Shown here piece by piece: positions 46,690 through 58,640 of a stretch of 64,000 bases of DNA. Under the pieces are notes generated by a model. It did no database searches and was not told the DNA's origin. It saw nothing but the letters and a program-made list of their open reading frames with translations. Numbering within the stretch: position 1 is the first letter of the stretch; the number at the start of each line of letters is the position of its first letter. This DNA comes from Charina bottae. Lineage: Eukaryota; Chordata; Lepidosauria; Squamata; Charinaidae. The stretch lies in the NCBI GenBank assembly GCA_023362775.1, contig JALMGJ010000011.1, forward strand, positions 20,696,001 to 20,760,000, given 5' to 3'. The translations under genes were made by a program, and so were the position numbers.

Positions 46690-47285
46690 ATCCCCTCTTT
46701 ATTATTTTTATAAATAACTCAAGGTGGCAAACATACCTAATACTCCTTCCTCCTCCTATTTTCACAACAACCCTGTGAGGTGAGTTGGGCTGAGAGAGAG
46801 AGAGAGACTGGCCCAAGGTCACCCAGCCGGCTTTCATGCCTGAGGTGGGGCTAGAACTCTCAGTCTCCTGGTTTGCTATTGGCTCCTTCCTAGGCCTGAG
46901 AGACAGGGACTGGCGCAAGGTCACCCAGCCGGCTTTCATGCCTAAGGCGGGACTAGAACTCTCAGTCTCCTGGTTTGCCATTGGCTCCTTCCTAGGGCTG
47001 AGAGACAGGGACTGGCCCAAGGTCACCCAGCCAGCTTTCATGCCTAAGGCGGGGCTAGAACTCTCAGTCTCCTGGTTTGCTATTGGCTCCTTCCTAGGGC
47101 TGAGAGACAGGGACTGGCCCAAGGTCACCCAGCCGGCTTTCATGCCTAAGGCGGGGCTAGAACTCTCAGGCTCCTGGTTTGCTATTGGCGCCTTCCTAGG
47201 CCTGAGAGACAGGGACTGGCCCAAGGTCACCCAGCCAGCTTTCATGCCTAAGGCGGGGCTAGAACTCTCAGTCTCCTGGTTTCTA
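46690..47285 (-). mobile_element. tRNA-headed SINE with a 102-bp internal tandem array, reverse orientation
   Basis: ggctccttcctagg marks units at 46881, 46983, 47085 and (one change) 47187, again exactly 102 bp apart. The SINE tail is on the left (ttattatttttataaataac). Lies in an intron of the SxIP-motif gene. Confidence 0.85.
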
Positions 47286-47289
47286 ACAA

Positions 47290-49007
47290 ACTTAGCCAAA
47301 AAGTCTGTCAATCAGCATGCATGTGCCAGCGTCTTATGCTCTGTAGTGCCCGGCATTTTAAACTAGCTTTGTGGTTTACTCCATCCTCTAAACTCAAAGC
47401 AGCTGCAATTTTGGTTTTGCACAAAGCAGCATTTGTCAGCAGTGATATACTGTATGTTGGTTATAAGACTTGGTGTCTAGATGGCTACTCGGATTTGGAA
47501 GACACTGGTTAAAGTACAGAATGCAATGGGAATAGGTAAGACAGATGGTGGTGCACACCTGTTAATTAAGCTTTAACCTAATATGGGTTAATACAGCCAA
47601 TCTCTTCTCTTTCAGGCTTGTAGATGGAAAGTTCATCAAGGATGGGTCTGAATTGGGGAGTATGGTGAGACGATGTTTGTTTGCTGACAAAGCGAGGGCA
47701 AAACCAGGTAATGTGACTCAAAGACCATTACGCGGGGGCATTTTGGATCATGGGTGGAGAAGAAACAAGGAATTTACCCCTTCCTTCCCCATCTGTGATC
47801 TTTACCCCACCCCAAGTGTCCCACATGTCAGCAGTTCTGGGGAGTTATTAAAGATAAAATGTCTATGAAGGTTCTCAGTCATCCAGGTGGAATTGTCTGT
47901 AGTTTCCACTGAGAAAATAGAAATCCAGTTGACATGATTCAAGCTACAGATATTAAAGATAAAGTTCCTTCAAGTTACCTCACCTCTAATTTTCCAGCAG
48001 GGGGAGCCCTCAGCCCATACAGTACTGTAAAGAATTAATTCAGTCCACACACTTTTGAAAGATAATACCACCTCTCTGCCTTGTCACCAGCAACAATATT
48101 ATAGGTATTTATCATATTTATGTCCCAACACATTACAAGGCAGCTTGCAACAAATTAAAAATAGCACACATTTTAAAAAATGAAGCCTCAGCAGAAAATC
48201 TAATTTAGGAGGACAGGAGCTCATTTAAGGGGAAAAAAATGAAGGCCAACTCAGTGCAACATGAAATATCACACTGTCTCTCTAATCCACCCTTCTCATA
48301 CTGCAGCTATTTAGAAAGATAAAGGGAGAGGGAGAGAGAAAGGTGTTTAAAGTCATGTCTGGTTTGACTCTACCACTAAATGCACCCAAGAGCAATCGTG
48401 GCTTTAGCTAATGTCTGAAGATTGAAGAAGGCAAGAAAGATGAGCGTCCACAGTGTGAGAGGCAAAGGATGACAAAATCTGCACTGCAACATTGCAGTGT
48501 AAACTCAGCCCCCTTTGCATACTGGCCTGTGACATCATGCCGCAAGGATGAGAGGGCACAGCTTGCATTCTGAAGTCACATTTCATTGTTTTGGCATCAT
48601 CATCATGAGGAACAGACACTCATGGCAAGAACAGAAGAGGCATTTTGCACGCAAGGTCTCCATTTAAAAATATCCACCCCGCCCATCCACCTTGAAGGTG
48701 GAGATACAAACAAGGACTTAATCTCTTCATAGTCTGGCAAACTCACCTAGGAACAGGCTGCCTTTCGGGTATTGTAAACATTTAGGGCTTTTAAAGCCAG
48801 TAAGACTGCCATGGCTTTACATCTCCTGTTAAGTCATGGTTTGTTTAATTATCATTCTTTTGAATACCACAGTTGACTCTGTTTACACAAGATGCTGAGC
48901 CATGAACCTCAGTGGCTGGAATTGTGCAGAATATCGAGGCAGGAGATCATATTATAGCTGAACATTATATATTCATATAAATTGAATTAAATAAATAAAT
49001 ATATCTA
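47290..49007. other. Intron of the SxIP-motif gene
   Basis: Unclassified. A 48-bp + strand stretch at 47616-47665 is bounded by a good acceptor and a gtgaga donor but has no partner exons. Confidence 0.35.
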
Positions 49008-49262
49008 GCCAGTTTCGTCTAGTGGTTAAGGTGCTGGGCTAGAAACCAGGAGACTGAGAGTTCTAGTCCCACCTGAGGCAAGAAATCTGGCTGGGTGACC
49101 TTGGGCCAGTCCCTGTCTCTCAGCCCTAGGAAGGAGCCAATGGCAAAGCAGGAGACTGAGAGTTCTAGTCCCGCCTTAGGCCTGAAAGCCGGCTGGGTGA
49201 CCTTGGGCCAGTCACTCTCTCTCAGCCCAAAAATAATAAAGGCGGGATAAAGATTAATTAAT
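49008..49262 (+). mobile_element. tRNA-headed SINE with one extra 102-bp unit
   Basis: Head gccagtttcgtctagtggtt; the aaccaggagactgagagtt block occurs once in the head and once (aagcaggagactgagagtt) after aggaaggagccaatgg. The usual aactcacc segment is missing before the tail. Confidence 0.8.
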
Positions 49263-49380
49263 TAATTAAATATATGAATACGTTCTTCACTACCAACCCG
49301 GTACAAGCCTTACCCACAGACACCCTTATCATCACTCACTGGGGTGTTTTGAGTCAAAAAGTCCTCTTTATTCTGTTTAC

Positions 49381-49516
49381 CTGATTTGGTTTTTTTTAAT
49401 GGGTCAGATCTGGTCGTAGCATCTTGGCACATCTGAGGGTTTTTCTTCCCACATGGCCCATGAACCGAGAGCCGTGGCTGTTTTCCCATCTCATCAACCA
49501 TCCCTTGGTCCTTCAT
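49381..49516 (-). CDS. Uncharacterised serine-rich protein, first coding exon
   Basis: The start chosen is the ATG at 49516 in context agcaagATGa; the frame also stays open a little upstream. The donor is aaatcag|gtaaac, phase 1, agreeing with 46261-46644. It encodes 45 residues starting MKDQGMVDEMGKQPRLSVHG and ending in a lysine-rich DPLKKTKS. With the other two exons the coding length is 1416 bases, 471 residues. The exon could have a longer 5' part or a separate upstream start. Confidence 0.5.
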
Positions 49517-50250
49517 CTTGCTGGCAACAGCACAGAGCTGGGTTAGAAGAGTCGTAGTCACCTCCTATTCTGCCAGTGATAGAATATTACAATTTTTGTA
49601 AGAAGACACGTGGTCTCTGGGACCATAGAGGAAATTCAGGGCAGTTTGTTTAATCAGGGAGGGGGGTCCAAAATTAGATCTGTGGTCCCATCTGCATAGA
49701 TGGGAAATTCAGTAGGGATGCTTGGCTCCGTTAGGGTTGCAAAAAACCCAAATACGGGAGCAAATAGAAAGGTGCTTGATTCCAAGGCAAGCTTTCTACT
49801 GATGCTGTGAATTACAGAACTTCATGCTTTACAAGGCATACCTAAACCAGACCACTGCTAGAAAACAGCTGAGTTGCAGTATGTGTATTATGTATCTCTT
49901 TGCTGCCATCTTGTGGTCACCCAGGTTCTAGCAGTCCAGATTCAGTACACCTGGACTGAGTTGAAACAACCTTCTTCAACTGTGCTATCTGAAGTTGATG
50001 GGAGCAATAATCCAACTCATTTGAAGGACATCAAACAAACAAATCTTTATTCTGGTCAAAGACCAGCATAAGGAAGGTGGGGTACAGTCACTTAAAAGCA
50101 CAGAAGATACATACATATATATAGGGGTACTTTTTCACTAGCTTTATACATTTTACAGGCAGAACTGCTCAAGACATTTTACAAACAGCATCCCCACAAT
50201 TAATACTTAAGCTCTCTCAGCATGCCATGTTAAATCATAAAAAAACTTTA
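49517..50250. other. Region upstream of the SxIP-motif gene
   Basis: No CpG island or clear promoter motif. No repeat recognised. Confidence 0.3.
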
Positions 50251-50258
50251 GCCTACAG

Positions 50259-50393
50259 CAGGGTTTCTCAACCTTGGCAACTTGAAGATGTGTGGACTTC
50301 AACTCCCAGAATTCCCCAGGCAGCATGGCTGGCTGGGGAATTCTGGGAGTTGAAGTCCACACATCTTCAAGTTGCCAAGGTTGAGAAGCCCTG
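50259..50393. mobile_element. hAT-type MITE, TTCTCAACC family
   Basis: Ends cagggtttctcaacc and ggttgagaagccctg. Flanks gcctacag (50251-50258) and ccctacag (50394-50401) match at 7 of 8 bases. Confidence 0.88.
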
Positions 50394-50401
50394 CCCTACA
50401 G

Positions 50402-52084
50402 TAATATACTGGGCAAACTTGGTCATATGGTTAATTTATGGTCCCATGCATACCCAGAAAATTTGGTTAATCAAATACACCAAACTTAAATTAATGAGTA
50501 AAAATAACCTGCAATCACAGCCTTCTTAAACCACAGTAGAGAAATCTACATAATTAAGCAAACAAGATACACTAAGCTATAGCTTGCTTAATCATGGTTT
50601 ACTGAATAAATTTCAATAGCCTTTGTATAACCTGCTGAGCCCTAAAGCAAGGTTTAAAATGCTCTGCAGAAATTTAAACAGAAAACAGAAATGTATAGCT
50701 TAGCACAATCTGGGGATCCTAGTATCGAAACAGAGCAAATCTATAAATACTCAATAAACAAGATCAGAGCTTCAAGATTTTTTTAAGGATGGGGGGCTAG
50801 GGGAAAGAAGAAAACTGACATTCAGAGCAAAAATATCATCTAAACTCACCAAAATATCATTTTTTTTCTCACTGGTATGTCTTACGCCCAGCCACCATGA
50901 AAATATTTCTGTCTTCCATGGTTCCCTAACTAGCAATTTATATCTCTGACTTCCCAGTAAGCTGTAATAAGTTCCACCTGGGAAGACAATTAATGTGTTA
51001 GAGCTACTAGTTCTCTTCTGCACTCCCACACTGCCTTCTACAGATCTCTGCATTTCTCAGGTTTTGCAGTGGTTGGTTTGAATTTTTAAAATCGTCAGTG
51101 CTTTTTGTTCAATAATAAAGCCACACAGTCAAAGAAATTAGGTTAATTATAATGCAGCGGCTTGTTTATTTCTAAAGCAACAAAAAGGTAAAGTCTTAGA
51201 AATAAGACATTTGTTATATATGCTTTCAGTTACAAATATAAATTAAAATTGGAGGGCAGAGAAAATTTAAACAGGTCAGTTTAAAACAAAAGGCAAAACA
51301 GCTAGATAGGAAGAAGCATATTATTAGCAGCCACTTACAAAGTGGTTGTTAATGATAAAAACAAATACATTGGCATTGAATCAGCTGAGATAGATAGAAT
51401 AAAAATTATATTTATCTTGATGGAAGCTGCAAGAATTTGGATGCAGCCTCTTGATGTCCTGTAAATATATACAGTTTCAAAAAGAAACAGAGCAGTTCTG
51501 AAATAAACAAACAAGCACTGTTTAACTATATTCCTATCTTGGAGGAAACCTTTTTTTGTAAATGTAGAGAATATTAGACTTGCCTTTTTCTCTCCTTTCC
51601 TTTTCTTGTTAAAGAAAACTATTTTCCTGTTTCTAATGAAATAATGGGAAGATTCAGCTGTACCTTTTTTGGCTTTTGCAATATGATTCTAACTAATAAA
51701 AATGTCTATTGTATTCTTTATTACTTTTGTATTATTCATTATATTATAAAGAGCATAACATTTTCAAGATGCTGTTACAAATACAGAAGAGAAAATGGTC
51801 CTTCCCAGAGACTCACATTCTAGTAGACACAATATGAAAGTACCTAAAGAGGAAAGTGTGTATCAGATGCTTGGTCTCTCCTTCATCCTAAATGCTTGTC
51901 TCTTCTTCTTCCTCTTCCTCCCCCCTCCAGGAGTGCTCAAACACTGTGTGAAGGCAGTTGAGCAGAGAGAAAGAGAATGGCTGGTCCAAAGTCCCCCAGT
52001 GAGCTTCTTTGGCTGAGTGTAAACTTGAACCCAAGTCTTCCAAGTGCCAGCCCAACTTCTCAGTCACTATACAGTAGCCTCTAG
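50402..52084. other. No accepted gene
   Basis: AT-rich, unclassified. At 50885-50998 on the minus strand an acceptor cttcccag and donor ggc|gtaaga enclose a short stretch with ATG in strong context. Its phase does not join the exon at 49381-49516. Confidence 0.35.
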
Positions 52085-52380
52085 TCTTCTAGCTGGTGGG
52101 AGAAACCAGAGGCAATCTCATTATAGACCCATTTCTAATGTTTACTGATTGATTACGTGCCCTCAAGTCAAAGATGGACCTTCTCCAAGATGATCTGTTC
52201 CCAGCCTGGTCTTTCAGGTCTTCCAACGGTGCACCCATCACCACTGAGTCCCTCCACCTTGCTGCTGATTGTCCTCTTCTTCTCTTTCCTTCCATCTTTC
52301 CCAGCATTATGGACTCTTCAAGGGAGCTAGGTCTTTGAATGATGTGTCCAGAATATGATAATTGGAGCCTAGTCATTTGT
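52085..52380 (-). mobile_element. RTE-type LINE remnant, reverse-transcriptase C terminus
   Basis: The minus strand encodes LSYSGHIIQRPSSLEESIML and GKMEGKRRRGQSAARWRDS, the C-terminal wording of RTE-clade reverse transcriptases. It differs from the copy at 3860, so it is another subfamily or an older insertion. Confidence 0.75.
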
Positions 52381-52484
52381 GCCTCAAGTGAAATTGATTT
52401 GTTCTATGATCCATTGGTTTATTTTCCTGGCTAGCCATGTATTCTTACTGATATGTTCAATAAATGATTTATTTGTGCTACACC

Positions 52485-52812
52485 TCAGTGGGTAAGACGC
52501 CAGGCTTGTCAATCGGAAGATCGCAAGTTCGGAGGTTCGAATCCCTAGCCCCGCGTGACAGAGTGAGCTCCCGCACTCGCCCCAGCTCTTGCCAACCTAG
52601 CAATTCGAAAGCATGCAAATGCAAGTAGATGAATAGGTACCACTTCAGTAGGTAGGTAACAGCGTTCCGCGTGCATCATGCCAGCCACATGACCGTGGAA
52701 GTGTCTTCGGACAATGCTGGCTCTTCGGCTAACAAACGGAGATGAGCACCGGCCCCTAGAGTCGGACACGACTGCACAAATGTGCGGGGGGAACCTTTAC
52801 CTTTACTTTAAG
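52485..52812 (+). mobile_element. Sauria-SINE-like element
   Basis: Head ctcagtgggtaagacgccag, B-box-like ggttcgaatccc, body to agtcggacacgactgc and a tttacctttac tail. The first bases of the head are missing or altered. Confidence 0.82.
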
Positions 52813-53427
52813 GTAACAAAACAACATATTTTTAAGTGCTCTGCTTTTAATGATAAAAAAAATCCTAGATCCCAGTAAAGTGCTTTAGTTTTAGACCCTG
52901 TTACTTCTCACACACTTCACTCACTCTCCCTTTATTTTAGTATATATAGCTCATTTCTAAGCATGTTTCCCTTAGTTACAAGTAAGTCTACTGACAGTCA
53001 GTTGGCTTGATCCCCAGACAAAAACTGCATCACAGTGGCATTCACTGGACTTATTTCTGAGTAAACAGAAAGGATGGATAGCTGGCATTTAATTTCATTT
53101 TCTTGTATATTCAAAATATGGGGCTTGTGTCCTTTTTTTCTTATATTGGCTTGTACCAAGCCATGACTTATTATTAAATAATTATCTGGCAATTGTATAC
53201 CATGGTTTATAAACCACCATGGCCTCATTCTCACAACCTGCTAAGCTAAAAGCAGAAGAATAATACATTAAGTGTAGCATAATGTGTGAATCAGCACAAA
53301 AGTACACAAGGGGCTTTATGGCTAAACGGAAGCAGACACCCATGAGCGTCCATTCAAGAGGCAACAAATGCAAGTGGTGTCAAGTGCATCATGATGTCGT
53401 TGTGCAAATGATGTACATCCAGGGGTG
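52813..53427. other. No recognisable feature
   Basis: Unclassified non-coding sequence. Confidence 0.4.
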
Positions 53428-53590
53428 TCCAGAGGGATGTCAAGAGTTAAGATGGTGGATGCAACCGCACAATTGGAGCCCTGCCTCTTTTTTACATGCC
53501 TTGCGACATGCATAAAAATATGGCAGGGCTTGATTGCACAGTTGGAGCCACCTTCTTGACTTTTTTGACACACATACAACCTGTGGACAT
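53428..53590. repeat. Palindromic repeat, GTCAAGATGGC family, diverged copy
   Basis: Arms gtcaagagttaagatggtgg and ccaccttcttgacttttttg; inner arms gccctgcctcttttttacat and atatggcagggcttgattgc. Confidence 0.55.
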
Positions 53591-53641
53591 CCACGTGTAC
53601 GTCATTCACAATGTGAGATATCTCTGTCCAAGAACATAGAC

Positions 53642-53775
53642 CAGTGTTTCTCAACCTTACCAACTTGAAGATGTGTGGACTTCAACTCCCAGAATTCCCT
53701 AGCCAGGATGCTGGCTGGGGAATTCTGGGAGTTGAAGTCCACACATCTTCAAGTTGCCAAGATTGAGAAACACTG
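53642..53775. mobile_element. hAT-type MITE, TTCTCAACC family
   Basis: Ends cagtgtttctcaacc and attgagaaacactg. Octamer acatagac at 53634-53641 and 53776-53783. Confidence 0.9.
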
Positions 53776-54074
53776 ACATAGACAGTTGCTTCCACTAGCC
53801 AGAGCAGCAACTATTTAGGCTTAGAAATAGTGATTAGTACCAAGTCAGAGCTTGTTGATAATAGAAGCCTCCAATGGGCCCTATTAGCTGTTGAACAAAG
53901 TTCCTATTCCAGGGAATTTTGTTTACCTTGATGCAGCTACTTGGAAGTAAGTAAGTAAGTTGAGGACTGCTCTGGCAATTTTCTGGGTTACTGCAATAAT
54001 TCTCTCTTGTCAAACTCCAGCCTTCCGTGAGACAGACAAGGACAAAAACATAAGTAAAATAAAAGTAAGCAGCT

Positions 54075-54080
54075 TTTATT
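54075..54080 (-). terminator. Candidate poly(A) signal of the receptor gene
   Basis: AATAAA on the minus strand, about 500 bases past the stop codon at 54584. Confidence 0.4.
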
Positions 54081-54106
54081 GCAGATATGAAGACCAGCTT
54101 CTAGAG

Positions 54107-54241
54107 CAGTGTTTCTCAACCTTGGCAGCTGGAAGACGCGTGGACTTCAACTCCCAGAATTCCCCAGCCTGCAAGGCTGGCTGGGGAATTCTGGGAGTTG
54201 AAGTCCACACGTCTTTCAGTCACCAAGGTTGAGAAACACTG
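54107..54241. mobile_element. hAT-type MITE, TTCTCAACC family
   Basis: Ends cagtgtttctcaacc and ggttgagaaacactg. Flanks ttctagag and ctctagag match at 7 of 8. A GT/GC alternating tract follows at 54268-54305. Confidence 0.88.
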
Positions 54242-54583
54242 CTCTAGAGTGTCTAAGAATCCAGCTGTGTGTGTGTGTGCGCGCGTGTGTGTGTGTGTGC
54301 GCGCGTATTCCACAGTTTAAGTCCTGGGTTTCATTTTCTTAGCTTTCTATTGTAATGGTTGCTGGTCCTCGCTCTGTGTTTTCACCGTGTTCTTGTCGGT
54401 TCCCAGCCTCCTTGCTTCCCATCCTGCCAGCTTCAATCTGCACAGGAAGCTTTCCGTTGACTTGACTGTTACCCCTCTTCTCACTGAATACAGCCACCAG
54501 CCACCATCACTGTACAGACAGTTTCAAGCCATGCTTTCACTTGACTCCACAGGATCTCGCGGATTCGGACGCTTTTGCATGGG

Positions 54584-54714
54584 TCAGTTCTCCTGATGCC
54601 TCTCAGTCCAAAACGCATCAGCCACGAAAGCCAGAGCTGCTACAAGGACAGCGAACCCGAGGCCGAGGCGTACATAATTGGCTGCAGTGAAATCATTGCC
54701 CAGTGGAAGTGAAT
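54584..54714 (-). CDS. Leukocyte-receptor-type Ig receptor, stem, transmembrane and tail exon
   Basis: The acceptor is tttcctttcaag. The exon is phase 1, as in the Ig exons, and ends at TGA 54584-54586. It encodes a short stem SLPLGNDFTAANY, a hydrophobic membrane segment starting VRLGLGFAVLVAALAFV, and a very short tail ending TERHQEN. The arginine at the start of the membrane segment, followed by LGL, is the arrangement in activating leukocyte-receptor-complex members (FCAR, GP6, avian CHIR-A), where it pairs with the Fc-receptor gamma chain. The tail has no tyrosine, hence no ITIM. The receptor is therefore predicted to signal only through an adaptor. Confidence 0.82.
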
Positions 54715-55680
54715 CTTGAAAGGAAAAAATATATAAGGTAAAAAGAAAAGCATTTCCATAATAAATCTTTATTATACTTTATGACTTTCTCAGTGACATG
54801 TTTGTCTTTTGATGAGCTTTTAATTGCTGAGTTTTAATAGTTTAATTATAAGTCCATTATTTACATTTGGTTCTGGTTGCATTGAGCACAACTGATAAAC
54901 TCTTCCCGGGAAGTAACAGTGGAATTGCAACTGATCCTTCATACTTTAGTAGCCTAGTCATAACTGGAATTAAACCATTGCCACGGTGTGCTTAACCACG
55001 ACTGTTGAACAAACAGCTGGCTGAGTTGGCATACTCACGGCATGCAACCACAATGGTTTGATCCATACAACTTGCTAAGATAAAACCAAACAACCTATAT
55101 TACAATTTAGTACGATGTGCAAATCCAAAGGATGTTTTGCGCGTGAGTTTATTTATTTAATTTATAGGCTGCCTGACTCCATCCTGACACTGGACAGCAT
55201 ACAACTCAAAACAATTAAAAATAGAAGAATACCAAGACCCTAAAAAGAACAAGTCTGGAAAAAGAACACACGCTGTCAGGGAAATTGGCGAAGAAACAAC
55301 GCTGAGCCGAAGATCAACTCTACTCTCTTTATTGTTCCTACCATACACAGAATCTTGCCAGACTGAAGGTTCCTAAGCTGAGCTAAGGGGAAAAGTACCC
55401 TTGGGAATCTAGGGCGGTGCTAGCCTAACTTTCTTCCTTGCCCCCCCCCCCACACTCTCCAAGCTGTGCGAATGCTTATCAGCCTGGAATGCACTCTCTA
55501 CCCCCTCGGCTCCCAGTTCCATCACACACACGCAGCACTAAAACGCACATCCCACAAGGAGTCCGCCATCTACTCTAGCCCAAGGTCCGGGGAAAGAGCC
55601 AGGTTGTAAGGGCTCATTTAAAATAGAGGCAGAGTGGGGGTCATATAATTCTCTTAGGGGACTTCCCATCACATGACATT
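54715..55680. other. Receptor intron
   Basis: Unclassified apart from a short C-homopolymer near 55441. Confidence 0.4.
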
Positions 55681-55893
55681 GTCTAATCCAGGGTTTCTCA
55701 ACCAGGGTTCCGTGGAGCCCTAGGGTTCCGCAAGAGGTCACTAGGGGTTCCCTGAGAGATCACGAGTTATTAAAAAAATTATTTCAAATTCAGGCAACTT
55801 CACATTAAAGAGGTAAGTTTTATTCTTTATTTTTAGTTTAAGAACGCTGTTAATCCATATCTACAGGCCTACACATGAAACAAATATAACTTT

Positions 55894-56091
55894 TGAAGAG
55901 AATATTTGTAGCTCAGGGTTGAACGGTGGAGTCCTTGGTGCTCTCTGAGCCTTGTTGTTTTCTTGCAGACATTTCATTGCCAGGCTAGGCAACATCCTCA
56001 GTGCAAACATCTTCACACTGAAGATGTTGCCTAGCCTGGCAATGAAATGTCTGCAAGAAAACAACAAGGCTCAGAGAGCACCAAGGACTCC
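55894..56091. mobile_element. Fold-back insertion, Penelope-LTR-like, second family
   Basis: Inverted arms ggagtccttggtgctctctg and its complement enclose a centre near 56005. The 14-bp sequence acaaatataacttt stands at 55880-55893 and 56092-56105, an exact target duplication. The layout and the hammerhead-like core are as at 2351-2633, but the sequence is different. Confidence 0.65.
56010..56060 (+). ncRNA. Hammerhead-ribozyme-like motif, second family
   Basis: CTGAAGA (56018-56024), helix II ttgcc facing ggcaa, GAAA (56044-56047), then TGTC with a possible cleavage position after the C. The opposite arm carries the same motif on the minus strand with CTGAGGA, which also fits CUGANGA. The extra U after the first box is again present. 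Confidence 0.5.
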
Positions 56092-56214
56092 ACAAATATA
56101 ACTTTGTAACTTCTGGCCTATATTTGAGCCTGAACATGCAAGGGTTCCCCAAGGCCTGAAAAATATTTCAAGGGTTCCTCCAGGGTCAAAAAGTTGAGAA
56201 AGGCTGGTCTAATC

Positions 56215-56773
56215 AAAGGGACCCGCAGCACGCCGATTCTGCCCAATTGTGTAGGATTGGTGAAAGCTATGGAGAAAGACAGTCCCATCACTATGCTCCA
56301 TCCCCACTACGGGATGACACAGAGATGTGAGCAAAGTCCCCCTCCCTTTTCCCACTTCCATCACCACCTGCCCCCTTCCCCCAACATTTTGAAGTTTGGT
56401 AAAGCAATTTCCCAAAGCCTGATGTGATATATTCCCAGCTCCCATCTTCTTTGCATATTCCAATTGTGCCCTGGAGAAAAAGCAGCTAAGCCGGCAGAGA
56501 GAGAACTGCAGAGGGAGGGCACTGGCAGAGCCTGTATGTCAGCGGAGAGCTGCAGAAACCTGGGCAGGACCGTAACAAGCAAGCAGGAGAAGGGAGTGGA
56601 AGAGAAGGGAATGAGGAAGGGAGAGAGAGAGAGAGAAGGGAACTGTGTGAATGAACCAAGAGAAGAAAGGAAGAAACCAGTGGCCAGGAGCGGAGAATAT
56701 ACGATTTGTGCAAAGCTGAGATTGTCCCATAGTGAAATGTAATGTAAGTGAAGTTGATGTTTGTGAGTGTGTC

Positions 56774-56814
<41 letters not shown>

Positions 56815-57508
56815 CAGCTGTCTTGGTCACTTCCCAGCACTTGATCTCCATTGATGCAGAGAAAGGGCACAGAAGCTCAAAGACGTCGGGCCCTTCCTGA
56901 TTCCCGCATCCCTGTAGCGATGGGCAGATGTCTCCCTGTGTCAGAAGACCAGACCAAGAAATAGGCTGTACGGAAGACTCAAAACTACTTTTATTTAGTT
57001 TGGCTATAGCAACACCATCTTTTCCCTCTTTGTTGCTCTGGTGACAGATCTTCCCCCTTTCCTTCAAGGTCATCCTCTTTACAACCTGCGCCCTGCCAGC
57101 TGGTGACATCCAGGGAGGGGGTTGGGATGCAAAGCTGGAGGAATCAACCAATCCCTTTGCTTAACCCACCCGACAGATACAGAATCAGGAACGCATCACG
57201 CATGGCCACTGGGAACAGGTGCAGGAGAGACTTCAGCGATGGGGCCGCGAAGCCAGGATGGCAGAGCTTTCTGCTGACTCAAGGATGGTTGGGCACCACC
57301 TGAACTCAGGAATGGGGAAAGACCCCACGACAGCTTCCTCCAGCCGGGCGGTGGCATACCTTCCTGTTTAGCCCTGCCTTCCCCGAAGGTTAGATTGCAA
57401 GCTCCTCAGGAGGAGGACTCTGCAAACCCTCATCTACCTTAATGGCATATCACCACCACCACCATCTCAGTCTCTCCTGCACCCAATTCTCATTCTCCCT
57501 GGGCTCAC
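56215..57508. other. Receptor intron with a GA repeat
   Basis: (GA)n at 56776-56812. The long minus-strand frame across it is a repeat artefact. No further Ig exon was seen. Confidence 0.45.
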
Positions 57509-57769
57509 CTTCTATCCGCCCTACCGTGTCGTTGAGTTGATCTTCTCCAAACTGGCAGCTCAGCTTGCCCTTGATGTTGCCGAGGGCCTCTTCCGTGAGG
57601 CCGAAGCTGGCACCTGTCCCGTTTTGCCAAGCTCTGGTTTCAGCCAAGAGCTTCCCATCATCATAAAGATGGAACCAGCCCCCAGCTATGGAGGGCATGG
57701 AACAATTCACTCGATACTTCCCTGCAGAGTCAACCAACACCTCTTGATAACCGCTAACTTCAGCTGCAC
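57509..57769 (-). CDS. Leukocyte-receptor-type Ig receptor, membrane-proximal Ig domain
   Basis: The acceptor is gactttttctag and the donor agaag|gtgagc, phase 1 at both ends. The 87 residues have the two Ig cysteines (YRVNCSM and KLSCQFG) and the aromatic core GGWFHLYDDGKL typical of the leukocyte receptor complex and A1BG family. NGT, NCS and NDT are possible N-glycosylation sites. At 261 bases the exon is shorter than the usual 285-300, mainly at its N-terminal side. Confidence 0.8.
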
Positions 57770-58640
57770 CTAGAAAAAGTCAATAATTTTGTAAGAGGCA
57801 ATAAGGGGTCTGTAGGGAGGGGGTCAAAAAAGTCAACATGGTGATGGGGCTTTGATTGTATAGTTGTGGCTGCCATCTTGACTCCTGCTGGTAAGTCATG
57901 GCTCAGGAAGAGCGCAGGGATGTTTCAGCTTTCTTTTGTTGTTACTCTTTTCAAAGCAAAGTTTCTAGTCCACCAGACCATATCAGAAACATGAATTCAA
58001 AAGCTAGACCATTTTACTAATTTATAGTCATTGCTGCAAAGATTACTGGAATTTCTGATAATGCGGGGATGCCAGACATGAACTGTTCCACGTACTTTGT
58101 TACACAAAGGGACATACAAAAGGACAAAGAAAGCAAGAGAACAAACAGTTCTCTGAAATAAATTGTGTGTGTGTGCGTGTATGTAAGAGAAAATGGTATA
58201 GGGATTAAATTGTGACTAATCTAGTCTTTTCCCTTCTCGAGCCATCTTTCTTTAGTTTGAACAAAAGATCTAAGAGGAAATGGAAATTGTATGTTAAATA
58301 ATTCAAAAGAGTAAACCCACAAATTCCAGGTGGGAGATGAGGATAAAATCAGCCATTTTAGTCATATCCAAATATGCCTTTAAACAGGCAATTTATTTCT
58401 GGCCCAAACATGTTACGTTATTTATTTTAAATGTTATCCGCTTTTCAGGAAACTCTGATTTGGTACAATGATGATGAGAGGTCATTAGCAAGTTGAGCAA
58501 AAGTTCTCTGAAGTTTCCCTTATCCAATAAAAGACTGGATATAGATCCAAAATCTATAAAAATATAAATCCATAAAATTTAAAGTTGGTATTTTTACTTC
58601 ATGCTCTCCATGCAGGTACTTGTACAGTATCTGTCTGTAT
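57770..58640. other. Receptor intron with a MITE fragment
   Basis: A GTCAAGATGGC-family copy lies at about 57815-57895; the rest is unclassified. Confidence 0.45.

Larger units (their letters stand above)
55689..56206. mobile_element. hAT-type MITE (CAGGGTTTCTCAACC ends), carrying a fold-back insertion
   Basis: Starts cagggtttctcaaccagggt and ends aaagttgagaaaggctg. Octamer gtctaatc at 55681-55688 and 56207-56214. The arms contain repeated agggttcc phrases. A second element sits inside at 55894-56091. Confidence 0.88.

Noticed and set aside
47616..47665. Short + strand exon encoding LVDGKFIKDGSELGSM
   Set aside because: Both splice sites are good, but no neighbouring + strand exon was found and the length is too short to judge.
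50885..50998. First exon of the SxIP-motif gene with ATG in strong context
   Set aside because: It has usable splice sites, but its phase leads to a stop in the exon at 49381-49516.
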